Below are positions 1 to 9,289 of a stretch of 51,782 nt of DNA, piece by piece. The position numbers and the translations under genes were made by a program. Position 1 is the stretch's first letter, and every line of letters begins with the position of its first letter. Under the pieces are notes generated by a model that was not told where the DNA came from, did no database searches, and saw only the letters and a program-made list of their open reading frames with translations. Source of the DNA: an uncultured beta proteobacterium. GTDB lineage: Bacteria; Pseudomonadota; Gammaproteobacteria; Burkholderiales; Casimicrobiaceae. The stretch spans positions 1-51,782 of the forward strand of contig CAIWHR010000377.1 in assembly GCA_903912485.1 (NCBI GenBank). Direction: 5' to 3'.

Positions 1-578
1 GCGGCCGGGAAGGCGCTGGCGCCGCCTGCCTCGCGCCGATCGGGCGCCGATGCTTCGCCCGCAGCGGTCGCTGCCACGGGAGGGCTCGCGTCGTCGTCGG
101 TCCGAAGCCTGGCGCGCGCTCCGCTGCCGGGCGCCCGCGGCGCGGCCGCCTCCGGTGCCGAGGCGATTGCGCGCGCGGGTTCGGCGGCTGCGCGCTTCGA
201 CGCCGCCGGCCCGGGGGCCGCGGCACGATCCGCAGGCGCCTCGCGCTCGCTCTTCGGTGCGGCGTCTGCCGGCATGTCGGACACCGTGGCCGGCTCGATC
301 GCCGGCGCGCCGTTCCTGTCCGGCGGTCCGAGTTGAAGGATCCCGATGGCGATGGTCCCGATCGTCGCCGCGGCGGCGAGCGGCCACCACCAGCGCAGCG
401 GCCGCGTGGCCTCGCGCACGCGCTGCGGTCCGGCGTCGACCGCGCGCCGCGCCGCGGCGAGGATGGCGTCGTCGAGCGCCGGCGGCGGAAGCTCGTGCGA
501 CGCCGCACGCCAGGCGGCATCGAAGCCTGGGTCGGACAGCGGTGGCGCCGGGTCGGCGCCGGGTCGGCGCATGGTCAT
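1..578 (-). CDS. Putative anti-sigma factor, C-terminus cut by window edge
   Basis: Reverse frame from ATG at 578 (MTMRRPGADPAPPLSDPGFDAAWRAASHELPPP...RWWWPLAAAATIGTIAIGILQL) is open to the window edge. It has one TM segment and overlaps the sigma factor stop by 4 nt. Confidence 0.65.
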   Translation of the reverse strand, partial: MTMRRPGADPAPPLSDPGFDAAWRAASHELPPPALDDAILAAARRAVDAGPQRVREATRPLRWWWPLAAAATIGTIAIGILQLGPPDRNGAPAIEPATVSDMPADAAPKSEREAPADRAAAPGPAASKRAAAEPARAIASAPEAAAPRAPGSGARARLRTDDDASPPVAATAAGEASAPDRREAGGASAFPA

Positions 579-1174
579 TGCAGGTCCTGGAGGTCGATGC
601 GCAGCTTGGCGAGCGCGTAGCGGACGCGGCTCTTGATGGTTTCGACGCCGACGCCGGTCAGCGCCGCGATTTCCGACAGTTCGAGTCCGCCTTCCTGGTG
701 CAGCAGGAAGGCGTCGCGCTGCGCCGGCGGCAGGCGGGCAAGCGCGGCGGCGAGTCGGTCCGACTGCTCGCGGCCGGCAGCGCGCACCTCGGGCTCGTCG
801 CTGCGCGGGCCCGGAATCGCTTCGATCGGGTCCGCATCGCCGTCGTCGGAATCCACCGGCACGAATTCGGCGAGGCCCTGTGCGCGCCAGTGGTCGACGA
901 CGCGGTTGTGCGCGATCCGGTAGAGCCAGGTCGCGAACCTTGCGCTCGGCACGTACGCTGCGCGCGCCCGGATCACGCTCGTCCACACGTCCTGGAACAT
1001 CTCCTCCGCCGTGCCGGCGTTGCCGCAATGGCGCAGCAGGTAGCGGTACACGCCGCCCCTGTGCCGCGCATACAGCGGTTCGAAGGCGGCGGCGTCGCCT
1101 GCGGCGTACGCCTGCATCAGGTCTTCGTCCCCGGCGACGTTCGGGGCGACGCAGGCGGGGGCGCGGATTGGCAT
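575..1174 (-). CDS. ECF-type RNA polymerase sigma factor
   Basis: Sigma-70 region 2 (LMQAYAAGDAAAFEPLYARHRGGVYRYLLRHCGN...ATWLYRIAHNRVVDHWR) and region 4 (LPPAQRDAFLLHQEGGLELSEIAALTGVGVETIKSRVRYALAKLR). The ORF extends to 1267; the MPIRAPA start is preferred. Confidence 0.92.
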   Translation of the reverse strand: MPIRAPACVAPNVAGDEDLMQAYAAGDAAAFEPLYARHRGGVYRYLLRHCGNAGTAEEMFQDVWTSVIRARAAYVPSARFATWLYRIAHNRVVDHWRAQGLAEFVPVDSDDGDADPIEAIPGPRSDEPEVRAAGREQSDRLAAALARLPPAQRDAFLLHQEGGLELSEIAALTGVGVETIKSRVRYALAKLRIDLQDLQ

Positions 1175-1227
1175 CGCCCGCGAGTATGCGAGCGGCGCGC
1201 GCGGTGCGCAACCGGCGCCCGTCAGAC

Positions 1228-2088
1228 TCACCGCGGCGGCGGATCGGGCACGAACCGCGGTGTCCACGCCGGGAACGGATTCGGCGCACGCGCCACGGCC
1301 GGCGGCGGCAGGATGCCCATCGCGATCAGGTTCTCGCGTCGATCGTAATGGATGGCGAGCGTCTCCGCCGGCGTCGCGCTCGCGCGCTCGAAGCGGACCA
1401 TCTGCGTCGGCGAGCTCTCGGTGCGGCCGTGGCCGGTGCCGAGCTTCGCCAGCGGCGCCGACGGCACCGCTGCCGCCTCGTCGCGGGCCGAACTGCCGAG
1501 CACGCCGGGGCTCGCCGCGCGCGCCACCGGCCCGTCACCGCGCGCCTCGCCCTGCAGGACGCCGAGACGCTCCCTCCAGGCGATCGGCTGCGGCTTCTCG
1601 GGGAACAGCGCGACGCCGACGACGCCGACGTTTTCGGGGCGGCCGGTGCGCGCGGCGTAGGCGTCGGGCAATTCGGTGAAATAGAACGCGGCGGTCTGCG
1701 CCATGGTCTTGCGCCAGCCGCCGACGTCGGTGCACTCGTACGCACTGAGCACATAGCCGGACTGCGACGGCGCCGCGGTGTCGCCGGTGATCACGTTGAC
1801 GCCGTCGACGCTGACGACCATGAGCATCCGACCCGCGGTCGTGTTGCAGACGCGGACCGAGTATTCCTGGCCGGGGGTGCCGACGACCCAGCGGCGCCCG
1901 TCCCTGGGGTAGACCGGCAGCACGCCGCCATCGCGGCGACTGACGAGGTCGAGGCTGCCGTAGCTGCCGACCGCCTCAGCCGAAGGGGCCGCGGTGCTGC
2001 AGGCAGAAACCACGGCCGCGACGGCCAATGTAAGGACACACTTCCTGCATTCTGCCGGCCATCCTGCGCTGCTCGTCGTTCGTCCCAT
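1228..2088 (-). CDS. Hypothetical secreted lipoprotein-like protein
   Basis: Signal/lipobox-like N-terminus (VLTLAVAAVVSACSTAAPS). Long ORF with coding-like composition. Confidence 0.65.
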   Translation of the reverse strand: MGRTTSSAGWPAECRKCVLTLAVAAVVSACSTAAPSAEAVGSYGSLDLVSRRDGGVLPVYPRDGRRWVVGTPGQEYSVRVCNTTAGRMLMVVSVDGVNVITGDTAAPSQSGYVLSAYECTDVGGWRKTMAQTAAFYFTELPDAYAARTGRPENVGVVGVALFPEKPQPIAWRERLGVLQGEARGDGPVARAASPGVLGSSARDEAAAVPSAPLAKLGTGHGRTESSPTQMVRFERASATPAETLAIHYDRRENLIAMGILPPPAVARAPNPFPAWTPRFVPDPPPR

Positions 2089-2371
2089 GTCGATCTCCGC
2101 GTTGGTTGTTCGTGGCGGCGAGGCCTTGGCTCCTCGCACAACTCCTTGAACGAGCGCCGCGGCGCGGCGGGGTTAAACCTGCGAATTCATGTGCAACGGT
2201 CAAGCGCGACGGCATCCGCGATGCCGCCGGAGCGACGCACCGAAAGCGGAACAGGGTTCCCGGACAGGCCGACGATCGCCGGACCGCCGCGACCGCTGTT
2301 GTTGCGGACCGTTCGATCGCGTACCCTGACCGTCGGCATCTCGGGCGTTCCCGGCCGCCAGCGCCGGCACC

Positions 2372-2815
2372 ATGATCATCTACGAACTCGGCTGCACGCA
2401 GGGTCATCACTTCGAAGGCTGGTTCGCCTCGGCGGCCGACTTCGCCCGCCAGGCGGGACTCGCCATGGTGCGCTGCCCGGTGTGCGACGACGGCAAGGTC
2501 GCCATCGTGCCGTCGGCAAAGGTTCGGGTGGCGCGGCACGGCGCCGTCGCCAAGCCGGAGCCGGCCAGCGCCCCCGCGCCGGCCGAGGCCGTCGCCGCGA
2601 TGCCGCCGGAACTGCTGCGCAAGCTGCGCGAGGTGATCAGGGCGACCGAGGACGTCGGCGCCCGCTTCCCCGACGAGGCGCGCAAGATCCACTACGAGGA
2701 GGTCCCCGCGCGCCCGATCCGCGGGCAGGCGTCGCGCGAGGAGGCCGATGCGCTGCACGACGAAGGCATCGAGTTCGCGCTGCTGCCGGCGATCCTCACC
2801 CGCGACCAGCATTGA
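2372..2815 (+). CDS. DUF1178 family protein
   Basis: MIIYELGCTQGHHFEGWFASAADFARQ...VRCPVCDDGKV matches the DUF1178 N-terminal signature. Confidence 0.88.
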   Translation: MIIYELGCTQGHHFEGWFASAADFARQAGLAMVRCPVCDDGKVAIVPSAKVRVARHGAVAKPEPASAPAPAEAVAAMPPELLRKLREVIRATEDVGARFPDEARKIHYEEVPARPIRGQASREEADALHDEGIEFALLPAILTRDQH

Positions 2816-2829
2816 GCGTCGCCGCCGCG

Positions 2830-2857
2830 CGGACACGCCGGGCCGATCGACTATAAT
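2830..2857 (+). promoter_or_regulatory. Candidate tRNA-Lys promoter (CGGACA - 16 bp - TATAAT)
   Basis: TATAAT at 2852-2857 is 17 nt upstream of the tRNA 5' end. Confidence 0.5.
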
Positions 2858-2874
2858 TCATCGGTACTGTCCGG

Positions 2875-2950
2875 GGGGCGTTAGCTCAGTTGGTAGAGCA
2901 GCGGACTTTTAATCCGTTGGTCGCAGGTTCGAGTCCCGCACGCCCTACCA
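2875..2950 (+). tRNA. tRNA-Lys(TTT)
   Basis: Cloverleaf GGGGCGTTAGCTCAGTTGGTAGAGCAGCGGACTTTTAATCCGTTGGTCGCAGGTTCGAGTCCCGCACGCCCTACCA; anticodon TTT, encoded CCA. Confidence 0.95.
2904..2950 (+). repeat. attL (47-bp direct repeat, within the tRNA 3' end)
   Basis: gacttttaatccgttggtcgcaggttcgagtcccgcacgccctacca, identical to 19475-19521. Confidence 0.93.
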
Positions 2951-3012
2951 CTGGATAATCAAAGGGTTAGGAAGATATTCCTGGCCCTTTTTCTTTGGCA
3001 TTTTCGCCAAAT

Positions 3013-3031
3013 GGGACACTGGCGGGACACT
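3013..3031 (+). promoter_or_regulatory. Putative integrase arm-type sites (2 x GGGACACT, 11-bp phase)
   Basis: GGGACACT at 3013-3020 and 3024-3031, just inside the left end. Confidence 0.5.
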
Positions 3032-3154
3032 CCGCCAGAGAAAGCCAACCGTAGCCGCCACGGGCCCGGCACTTCCGTCTGTTTCCCGCACGACATCGAA
3101 TGCTGGTGAGCCTCGGCGCTTGCGCCTGTGGATAAGTCGCGGAATTCGGCACGG

Positions 3155-3174
3155 AGTGTCCCATGCGTGTCCCA
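3155..3174 (-). promoter_or_regulatory. Putative integrase arm-type sites, inverted (2 x GTGTCCCA, 11-bp phase)
   Basis: AGTGTCCCATGCGTGTCCCA upstream of int. Confidence 0.5.
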
Positions 3175-3306
3175 TGACAACTTTTTTGTGTAACAGTTTA
3201 GCTATGACAGCATATCGTTTTGTCGGCCGATTGCCTATCCGATGTTGTGCTTTTCTCTCGATTGTCGTAGACTTCGCTTGTCACCTCCCACAAGCGAGCA
3301 AACGCC

Positions 3307-4386
3307 ATGGCGACCATCGAGAAGCGGACTGCGGATAACGTCACTGCCTACCGGGTCAAGGTGCGGCTGCGCGGGTTCCCGCCGGAGACCGCGACCTTCG
3401 AGCGCCTGACCGACGCGCGCGCGTGGGCGAAGCTCACCGAGTCCAATATGAAGGCTGGTCGGCACTTCGGGGCGAGCAAGCGCCATACGTTCGCGGACCT
3501 CGCCGACGAGTACGCGCCGCACGCCAAGGACCCGGAGCGCCTCGCATACTGGCGCGGGGTGTTCGGTTCAGACCTGTTGTCTGCAGTCACCCCGGAACGC
3601 ATCGCCAAGGCGCGAGACAAGTTGCTGGCCGAGGAAACGTCCCGGTTCGCTACTCCTGCGACCGGCGACGAGGCACTCGACGCGAAGCGCCAGAAGGCGA
3701 AGCGCAGCGGTCCGACCGTCAATCGCTACGTCGCGGCGCTGTCCGTATGCCTCGCTCACGGGGTCAAGGAGCTGCGCTGGATTGAGCGGAACCCGTGCGA
3801 ACTGGTCAAGAAGCCGAAGGAAAGCCGGGGCCGCGTGCGGTTCCTGTCCGACGACGAGCGCACGAAGTTGCTCGATGCGTGCCGTCCGCACGCAGACCTC
3901 TATCTGGCGCTGGTGCTGGCGCTGACGACCGGGGCGCGGCAGTCGGAGGTCATGTCGCTGCGGTGGGGTCAGATTGACTTCACCCGGCAGGTCATCACGT
4001 TGCACGACACGAAGAATGGTGAGCGTCGGGCGCTGCCGCTGGTGGGCGAAGCCTTCACGCTCCTCCAGGCACGCGCCAAGGTGCGGACGCTCAAGGACGA
4101 CCGCATCTTTCCGCCGACCGAGAGGGCGAAGAAGGCCACGCACATCGACCTCCGCACCCCGTGGGAAGACGCACTCAAGATCGCGGGCATCACCGATTTC
4201 CACTGGCATGACCTCCGACACACCGCGGCGAGTTACCTCGCCATGTCGGGCGTGTCGCTGGTCGAGATTGCCAAGGTCCTGGGGCACCGCACGTTGGCGA
4301 TGGTGGCGCGGTACAGCCACCTGTCTGACGGCCACATTGTTGCGACGGGCGAGAAGCTGGCCGCGCGGCTGGGGGTTGGAGCATGA
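3307..4386 (+). CDS. int: Tyrosine recombinase/integrase of element 1
   Basis: Catalytic motifs TTGARQSEV, HWHDLRHTAASYLAMSG, LGHRTLAMVARYSHL. Confidence 0.95.
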   Translation: MATIEKRTADNVTAYRVKVRLRGFPPETATFERLTDARAWAKLTESNMKAGRHFGASKRHTFADLADEYAPHAKDPERLAYWRGVFGSDLLSAVTPERIAKARDKLLAEETSRFATPATGDEALDAKRQKAKRSGPTVNRYVAALSVCLAHGVKELRWIERNPCELVKKPKESRGRVRFLSDDERTKLLDACRPHADLYLALVLALTTGARQSEVMSLRWGQIDFTRQVITLHDTKNGERRALPLVGEAFTLLQARAKVRTLKDDRIFPPTERAKKATHIDLRTPWEDALKIAGITDFHWHDLRHTAASYLAMSGVSLVEIAKVLGHRTLAMVARYSHLSDGHIVATGEKLAARLGVGA

Positions 4387-5321
4387 ACATCGCGCCCCCC
4401 GTCTATATCCCTTATCAGAGAGGGAAGGCATTGCTTCAAGCCAAATGGGAAGCAAGTCCCGCGGAGATCGCGGGCTGGGTGATGCTTGGGCCGAACGTAG
4501 AGACAGCAAAAGAAGAGGAAGGAGCCAAAGAAGCAATTGAAGTGCAACTGCCGAACACCGGTGGGCTCGCCGCGTATTTCTTCCACGAGAAGAGCGCCGA
4601 GTACCGCCAGTTCGACTTCGCGCTTGCGCTCCTTGGATCGGGCGATGTCGATTATCTTCGCGTGCTGCAGCAATGCTGGTTCGTGCAGGAAGACCTTGAC
4701 ACTTTCAAGCCGACGCATCGATTCCTAACGCGCGCCGCGCTCATCGAACGGTGGAGCAGGTTGCCTTCGAGCTTCGGGAATGCGAGCGTGGTTGATGCCG
4801 GCGCATCCGCCGATCCCAATGCCACCAAGGAAGTCATTGATTTCCTCAACAACCAAATTCGCGCCGAGCACTTGACCGACCTACACCCCGCGCTGGGCCT
4901 CGCCCACTTCGCGGTATCGCAAGACCACGTGACCAGAGACCAAGCTCTCTTCTTCGTAAATGAAGTTGAGGCGATCGAGCGAGCCCACTTGGGGGTCGCT
5001 GGAGCCGTGGAAGTACCAAAGTCTCCCGTGACCGGCATCACGCGGAATCAAGTCATTGGCGAGTTCCGAGTCTGCCCCAAGGTCGCTGAAAATGAGCGAT
5101 ATTGGGGGGGCCGTCTGGGCGATCCACCGAAATGGTTACGTCCAGCGCGCATGACGTCAGGTAGTAAGGGCAAATCCGCGCTCTGGGATCCGGTCCTCCT
5201 CGCCCATGCGCTGCTGGCCGCGAAGTACATGACCACTCGCCAATTGGATGCGGTGATGCGCGAACGGTTCCCGAGCCGGTTTGAGGAATGGCGGGAGTAC
5301 ACGCGGGACATAGACCGGTAG
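4383..5321 (+). CDS. Hypothetical protein coupled to integrase
   Basis: 312 aa; ATGA overlap with the integrase stop; no family recognised. Confidence 0.75.
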   Translation: MNIAPPVYIPYQRGKALLQAKWEASPAEIAGWVMLGPNVETAKEEEGAKEAIEVQLPNTGGLAAYFFHEKSAEYRQFDFALALLGSGDVDYLRVLQQCWFVQEDLDTFKPTHRFLTRAALIERWSRLPSSFGNASVVDAGASADPNATKEVIDFLNNQIRAEHLTDLHPALGLAHFAVSQDHVTRDQALFFVNEVEAIERAHLGVAGAVEVPKSPVTGITRNQVIGEFRVCPKVAENERYWGGRLGDPPKWLRPARMTSGSKGKSALWDPVLLAHALLAAKYMTTRQLDAVMRERFPSRFEEWREYTRDIDR

Positions 5322-5336
5322 CGGAGCTTGCCGGCT

Positions 5337-5402
5337 CGACTTACCGGGAAAGTTGCCGGCTGTCCGGCGCTTCATCAATGACGACTTACCGGTGGTAAGT
5401 CG
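5337..5402. promoter_or_regulatory. Putative operator: 21-bp perfect palindrome plus upstream half-site
   Basis: CGACTTACC-GGT-GGTAAGTCG at 5382-5402; extra CGACTTACC at 5337-5345. Confidence 0.6.
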
Positions 5403-5467
5403 GGAAACATACCTGTTGCGTACACAGGAGACTCGACCACAGCGCACGAGCGCAAGGAAGTCTCCAG

Positions 5468-5803
5468 ATGACCCAGAAGACGCAGTTCGCCCCCAGTCCA
5501 GAGGTCGCGCAAGAGCCCGCAACCTCTTGCTACAGTCCGAGGTTACACACCGTCGCGCAGTTCTCGAAGGCCAATCCGGCATTTACGATATCGGCGCTGC
5601 GAAACCTGATATTCAAGGCAGACCCTCGCCAATCCTCCGTCGGCGAAATTCCTGGCAACGGCCTTCTCGAAGCGGGGGCCATTGTTCGTCTCGGGCGCAA
5701 GGTCATGCTCGACGAGGCCCCATTCTTCACCTGGATACGGCGCGGTCAGCGTGAGTATGTGCAGCCAAGTCCCGTGAGCAATCGCCGCCGGGGCTCGAAG
5801 TGA
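5468..5803 (+). CDS. Excisionase-like / HTH DNA-binding protein
   Basis: HTVAQFSKANPAFTISALRNLIFKA...NGLLEAGAIVRLGRKVMLDEAPFFTWI resembles integrative-element excisionase-like proteins. Confidence 0.65.
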   Translation: MTQKTQFAPSPEVAQEPATSCYSPRLHTVAQFSKANPAFTISALRNLIFKADPRQSSVGEIPGNGLLEAGAIVRLGRKVMLDEAPFFTWIRRGQREYVQPSPVSNRRRGSK

Positions 5804-6030
5804 GCCGCCGCTCAACGGGATCGCCCCCCAGGCGTGGCGAAGCCCTCGGCAAGGAGGGCTCCGGTACAGCGGCAAAACAGACAGACAACACTTCGAATCC
5901 TACCGGCGATCCCCGCGAACTTCAAGACATCGGCACCGCGCGCCACGCTAATCAACCGGGGCCACGCTGGGAGCCGCCGCCGGGCGCCGCCGCGGTCGCG
6001 ATGCTCCAGCGCTGCTGGGGGTCGCTATGA
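5800..6030 (+). CDS. Small hypothetical protein
   Basis: GTG start; 4-nt overlaps with both neighbouring genes. Confidence 0.45.
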   Translation: MSRRSTGSPPRRGEALGKEGSGTAAKQTDNTSNPTGDPRELQDIGTARHANQPGPRWEPPPGAAAVAMLQRCWGSL

Positions 6031-6716
6031 CTGGCCCCACGCTGAAAATTCACCCGCTCGCCGCCGCGCTGCCGGCGATGCTGCGCGACGAGTACGTCGA
6101 ACTCGTGGCCGACATCAAGGCCAACGGACTGCGCGAGCCGCTGATGCTGTTCGAGGACCAGGTCCTCGATGGCCGCCACCGCTGTCGCGCTTGTGTCGAC
6201 CTCGGCATCGCGCTGAACACCAGGACTTTCACCGGTACCACCGCCGACGCGAAAGCCTACGTCGTGTCGCTGAACGTCCATCGCCGACACCTGACGTTCG
6301 AGCAGAAGCAGGAGGTGATCGACGCCGAACTGAAACGCGACCCGAAGCAGTCGGATCGGTCTATCGCGAAGAAGGCTAAGGTCGACCATAAGACGGTTGC
6401 CAAGGCACGGGCAAGAGCGGTCGATGGTGGGGAAATTCCCCACCAACCCGAACGTGTCGGCGTCGATGGTGTGAAGCAACTAGTGGCAAAGCCAACGACG
6501 GCTGCGGCAACCACGGCTTCGCCGCCGCGACCGAAAGTCCCGGTCGCGATGCATGGAGTAGTGCCTAGTGCCAAGCCTTGCATCGGAATGCAGTACGCGC
6601 GTATGGCAATCGAGCGTCTTGAGGAAATCCCGCACGACGACATCGAGCGTACTCAAGCGCTCGTAGCGGTCCAAGAGTGGATTGGCAGGAACACGGTTTC
6701 CGGTGAGGTGGCGTGA
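6027..6716 (+). CDS. ParB/sulfiredoxin-like domain DNA-binding protein
   Basis: ELVADIKANGLREPLMLFEDQVLDGRHRCRAC...VVSLNVHRRHLTFEQKQ is typical of ParB N-terminal domains. Confidence 0.85.
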   Translation: MTGPTLKIHPLAAALPAMLRDEYVELVADIKANGLREPLMLFEDQVLDGRHRCRACVDLGIALNTRTFTGTTADAKAYVVSLNVHRRHLTFEQKQEVIDAELKRDPKQSDRSIAKKAKVDHKTVAKARARAVDGGEIPHQPERVGVDGVKQLVAKPTTAAATTASPPRPKVPVAMHGVVPSAKPCIGMQYARMAIERLEEIPHDDIERTQALVAVQEWIGRNTVSGEVA

Positions 6717-9289
6717 TGACTGCCGACGCTGCGGTCACAGGCGCGAGCTCCGACACATTTCATGCTCGGCCGCCAGAAAGCGATGAAACCAACGAAACCA
6801 ACTACTGCCTCACCAACGACGCTTTCCTCGCCGCCGTGTTCGGCGACGTCCTGAGCGACGACCGTCCAATGGTCGTCAGCTTCAAAGGCAACCCAGCGCC
6901 TCTCCCCAACGGTGAAAAGGACACGAGGTGGTTTGGGCGTGATTGGCATGGCGACTCCGGCCTGTCGCCCGCGGCCAACAACTACTTCAGTCTTGCCAGT
7001 TTCCGCCCCGATGAGGCGGGCAAGTATCGCCGGCAAAAAAGGCACTTCAAGGCATTGGGTGCGATCATGCTCGACGACGTTGGAACCACTGTCGCTCGGG
7101 AGCGGGTTACCTTGCCACCGTCGTGGATCTTGGAGACATCCGACGGCAACCATCAGGTTGGTTACATCCTGCGCGAGCCTTTGGAGGATGGTGTGGTCGC
7201 CGACAAGCTCATGGACGCTGTCATCGCTGCCGGCCTATGCGATCCCGGCGCGAATGGCCCATGTGCGCGGTTGGCAAGGCTGCCTGTGGCCGTCAACGGC
7301 AAGCATACGCCGCCCTTCGCGTGCAAAATGGTCGCCTGGTTCCCTGATCGCCGCTACTCGGTTGAAGAATTGGTCGACGGGTTGGACTTGGAAATGGTTC
7401 AGCCACGGGCGAAGCGGCAGACGAGGAAGGCTACTGGTACGGCGCGCGAGCGCCCGCACGACGGCGACGACGTATTCATCGCTGAACCTGACGAAAATGG
7501 CGTGCTGGTGGCCCTGAAGAATCGCGGCCTACACAAGTCACCGTTGGGCAGCGGCAAGCACGACATCACCTGTCCTTGGGTGACGGAACATACAGATGCG
7601 GTCGACGGTGGGACCGTCTACTTCGAGCCCGACGACAACTGGCCCATCGGCGGGTTCAAGTGTCTACATGGACACTGTGCTGGTCGCCACGTCCGCGACC
7701 TGTTGCGGTTCCTTGACGTCGCGGTGAGTGACGCGCGCATGAAGCCGAAGATTCTGGTTGTTTCCGGGGAGATTCACCGGATCGTCGACCGGGCCGAGTT
7801 CGAACTCGCCCGGACCGGTCGTCACTATCAGCGCGGCTGCCAAATCGTTACTGTCGTCACCGACCCTGGCACCCGCGAAACTCTGGTGCAGGACGTGAGT
7901 CAACCCGCCCTAGTGCGTGCCCTCGCTGGCGTTGCCACGTGGGAGCGGTTCGACGGGCGCAGCGAGCAGTGGGTGAGAACCGATCCCCCAGCTCGGCACG
8001 CGGGTGTGCTGTTTGACTCGAGCGGCTACCCCCACCTGCCAGTGCTGGCTGGGTTGACTCGGCAGCCCTATCTGCGCCCTGACGGCAGCTTGATGACGAC
8101 GGCCGGCTACGACTCAGCGTCGGGAATGTTCGGCGTCTTCAACCCGCGACAATTTTCCATCCCCGACAGGCCGACGCGAAAACAGGCGGAAGCGGCGCTA
8201 GCGGCGCTAGATGAGTTGCTCGCGGAGTTCAGCTTCCCGCGCGAAAGCGACCGTGCCGCCGCGCTGGCCGCGGTGCTGACGGCCGCGGTCAGGCCCAGCC
8301 TACCGCACGCTCCGATGTTCCACGCGCGTGCTCACTCGGTCGGCTCGGGAAAGTCATACCTTTGCGCGCTGATTTCCGCCTTCGCCACGCCGCAGCGGGG
8401 AACACCGACGACATTCCCAGCCGACGACGAGGAGTGCCGGAAGCTGCTGCTGGCCGAATTGCTGAGAGCGCCCGCCGTCATTGAGTTCGACAACTTGACC
8501 GGCGACTTGGTTGCCCATAAGAGCCTTTGCACGGCGTTAACCTCCGAGAACATCAGCGGGCGCATCCTCGGTGTATCCAAGACCGCGACCGTCGGCACCC
8601 GTGCTCTGTTCCTGTCCAGCGGGAACAACGTTGGGCCGGTGCAGGACATGACCCGCCGCTGCATCACCATCCACCTCGACCCGGCGTGTGAAGTACCGGC
8701 GGCACGCACTTTCAAACGCCCTGATCTGGTCCGCGACGTGCTGGGTGACCGTGGCCGGTATGTCTCGGCAGCGTTGACCATTGTTCGCGCGTGGATCGTG
8801 GACGGACGACCCCAGACCGCGTGCAAGTCGTTAGCTGGATTTGGGGAGTGGTCCGACCTGTGCCGGCAGCCGTTGCTCTGGCTCGGGCTGGCGGATCCGA
8901 CAGAATCTGTGTTCGAGGCGATGGCCGAGGACCCCGACCGGGAAACGCTGGATCGATTGCTGACCGCGTGGCAAGCGGTCTTCGGTCGGGCGCCAGCGAT
9001 GGTGCGTGAGGCTGTCAGGATATCGTCCGAGTTTGGCGCCGACGCGAACGTTGAACTGAGCGAGGTGCTGCGGGATATCGCAGACGAGCGCGGGGCGATC
9101 AATCGGAAAAGGCTCGGGCGCTGGATCAAACGGCACGCTGGGCGGATCGTCAATGGTCGGCGCTTTGCCCGTGCTGACGGCTCGCGGGCGGCGGAGGCTT
9201 GGCGGGTCGAGTTGGTTTCATCGGTTTCGTCGGGTCCTTCCGGTCCAAATGAAGAATGTGTCAACGATGATGTCACGATTGAGATATGA
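6713..9289 (+). CDS. Primase-like / P-loop NTPase replication protein
   Basis: 858 aa. N-terminal RepB/primase-like region (IMLDDVGT...TSDGNHQVGYIL...ARLARLPVAVNGK) and a C-terminal ATPase with Walker A-like HSVGSGKSYL. Confidence 0.75.
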   Translation: MMTADAAVTGASSDTFHARPPESDETNETNYCLTNDAFLAAVFGDVLSDDRPMVVSFKGNPAPLPNGEKDTRWFGRDWHGDSGLSPAANNYFSLASFRPDEAGKYRRQKRHFKALGAIMLDDVGTTVARERVTLPPSWILETSDGNHQVGYILREPLEDGVVADKLMDAVIAAGLCDPGANGPCARLARLPVAVNGKHTPPFACKMVAWFPDRRYSVEELVDGLDLEMVQPRAKRQTRKATGTARERPHDGDDVFIAEPDENGVLVALKNRGLHKSPLGSGKHDITCPWVTEHTDAVDGGTVYFEPDDNWPIGGFKCLHGHCAGRHVRDLLRFLDVAVSDARMKPKILVVSGEIHRIVDRAEFELARTGRHYQRGCQIVTVVTDPGTRETLVQDVSQPALVRALAGVATWERFDGRSEQWVRTDPPARHAGVLFDSSGYPHLPVLAGLTRQPYLRPDGSLMTTAGYDSASGMFGVFNPRQFSIPDRPTRKQAEAALAALDELLAEFSFPRESDRAAALAAVLTAAVRPSLPHAPMFHARAHSVGSGKSYLCALISAFATPQRGTPTTFPADDEECRKLLLAELLRAPAVIEFDNLTGDLVAHKSLCTALTSENISGRILGVSKTATVGTRALFLSSGNNVGPVQDMTRRCITIHLDPACEVPAARTFKRPDLVRDVLGDRGRYVSAALTIVRAWIVDGRPQTACKSLAGFGEWSDLCRQPLLWLGLADPTESVFEAMAEDPDRETLDRLLTAWQAVFGRAPAMVREAVRISSEFGADANVELSEVLRDIADERGAINRKRLGRWIKRHAGRIVNGRRFARADGSRAAEAWRVELVSSVSSGPSGPNEECVNDDVTIEI

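Noticed and set aside
50-1348. 432-aa plus-strand ORF
   Set aside because: Arg/Pro/Ala-rich antisense frame over the sigma/anti-sigma genes; high-GC artefact.
880-2856. 658-aa plus-strand ORF
   Set aside because: Runs antisense to the sigma factor and secreted-protein genes, then out of frame through the DUF1178 gene; no domain-like sequence.
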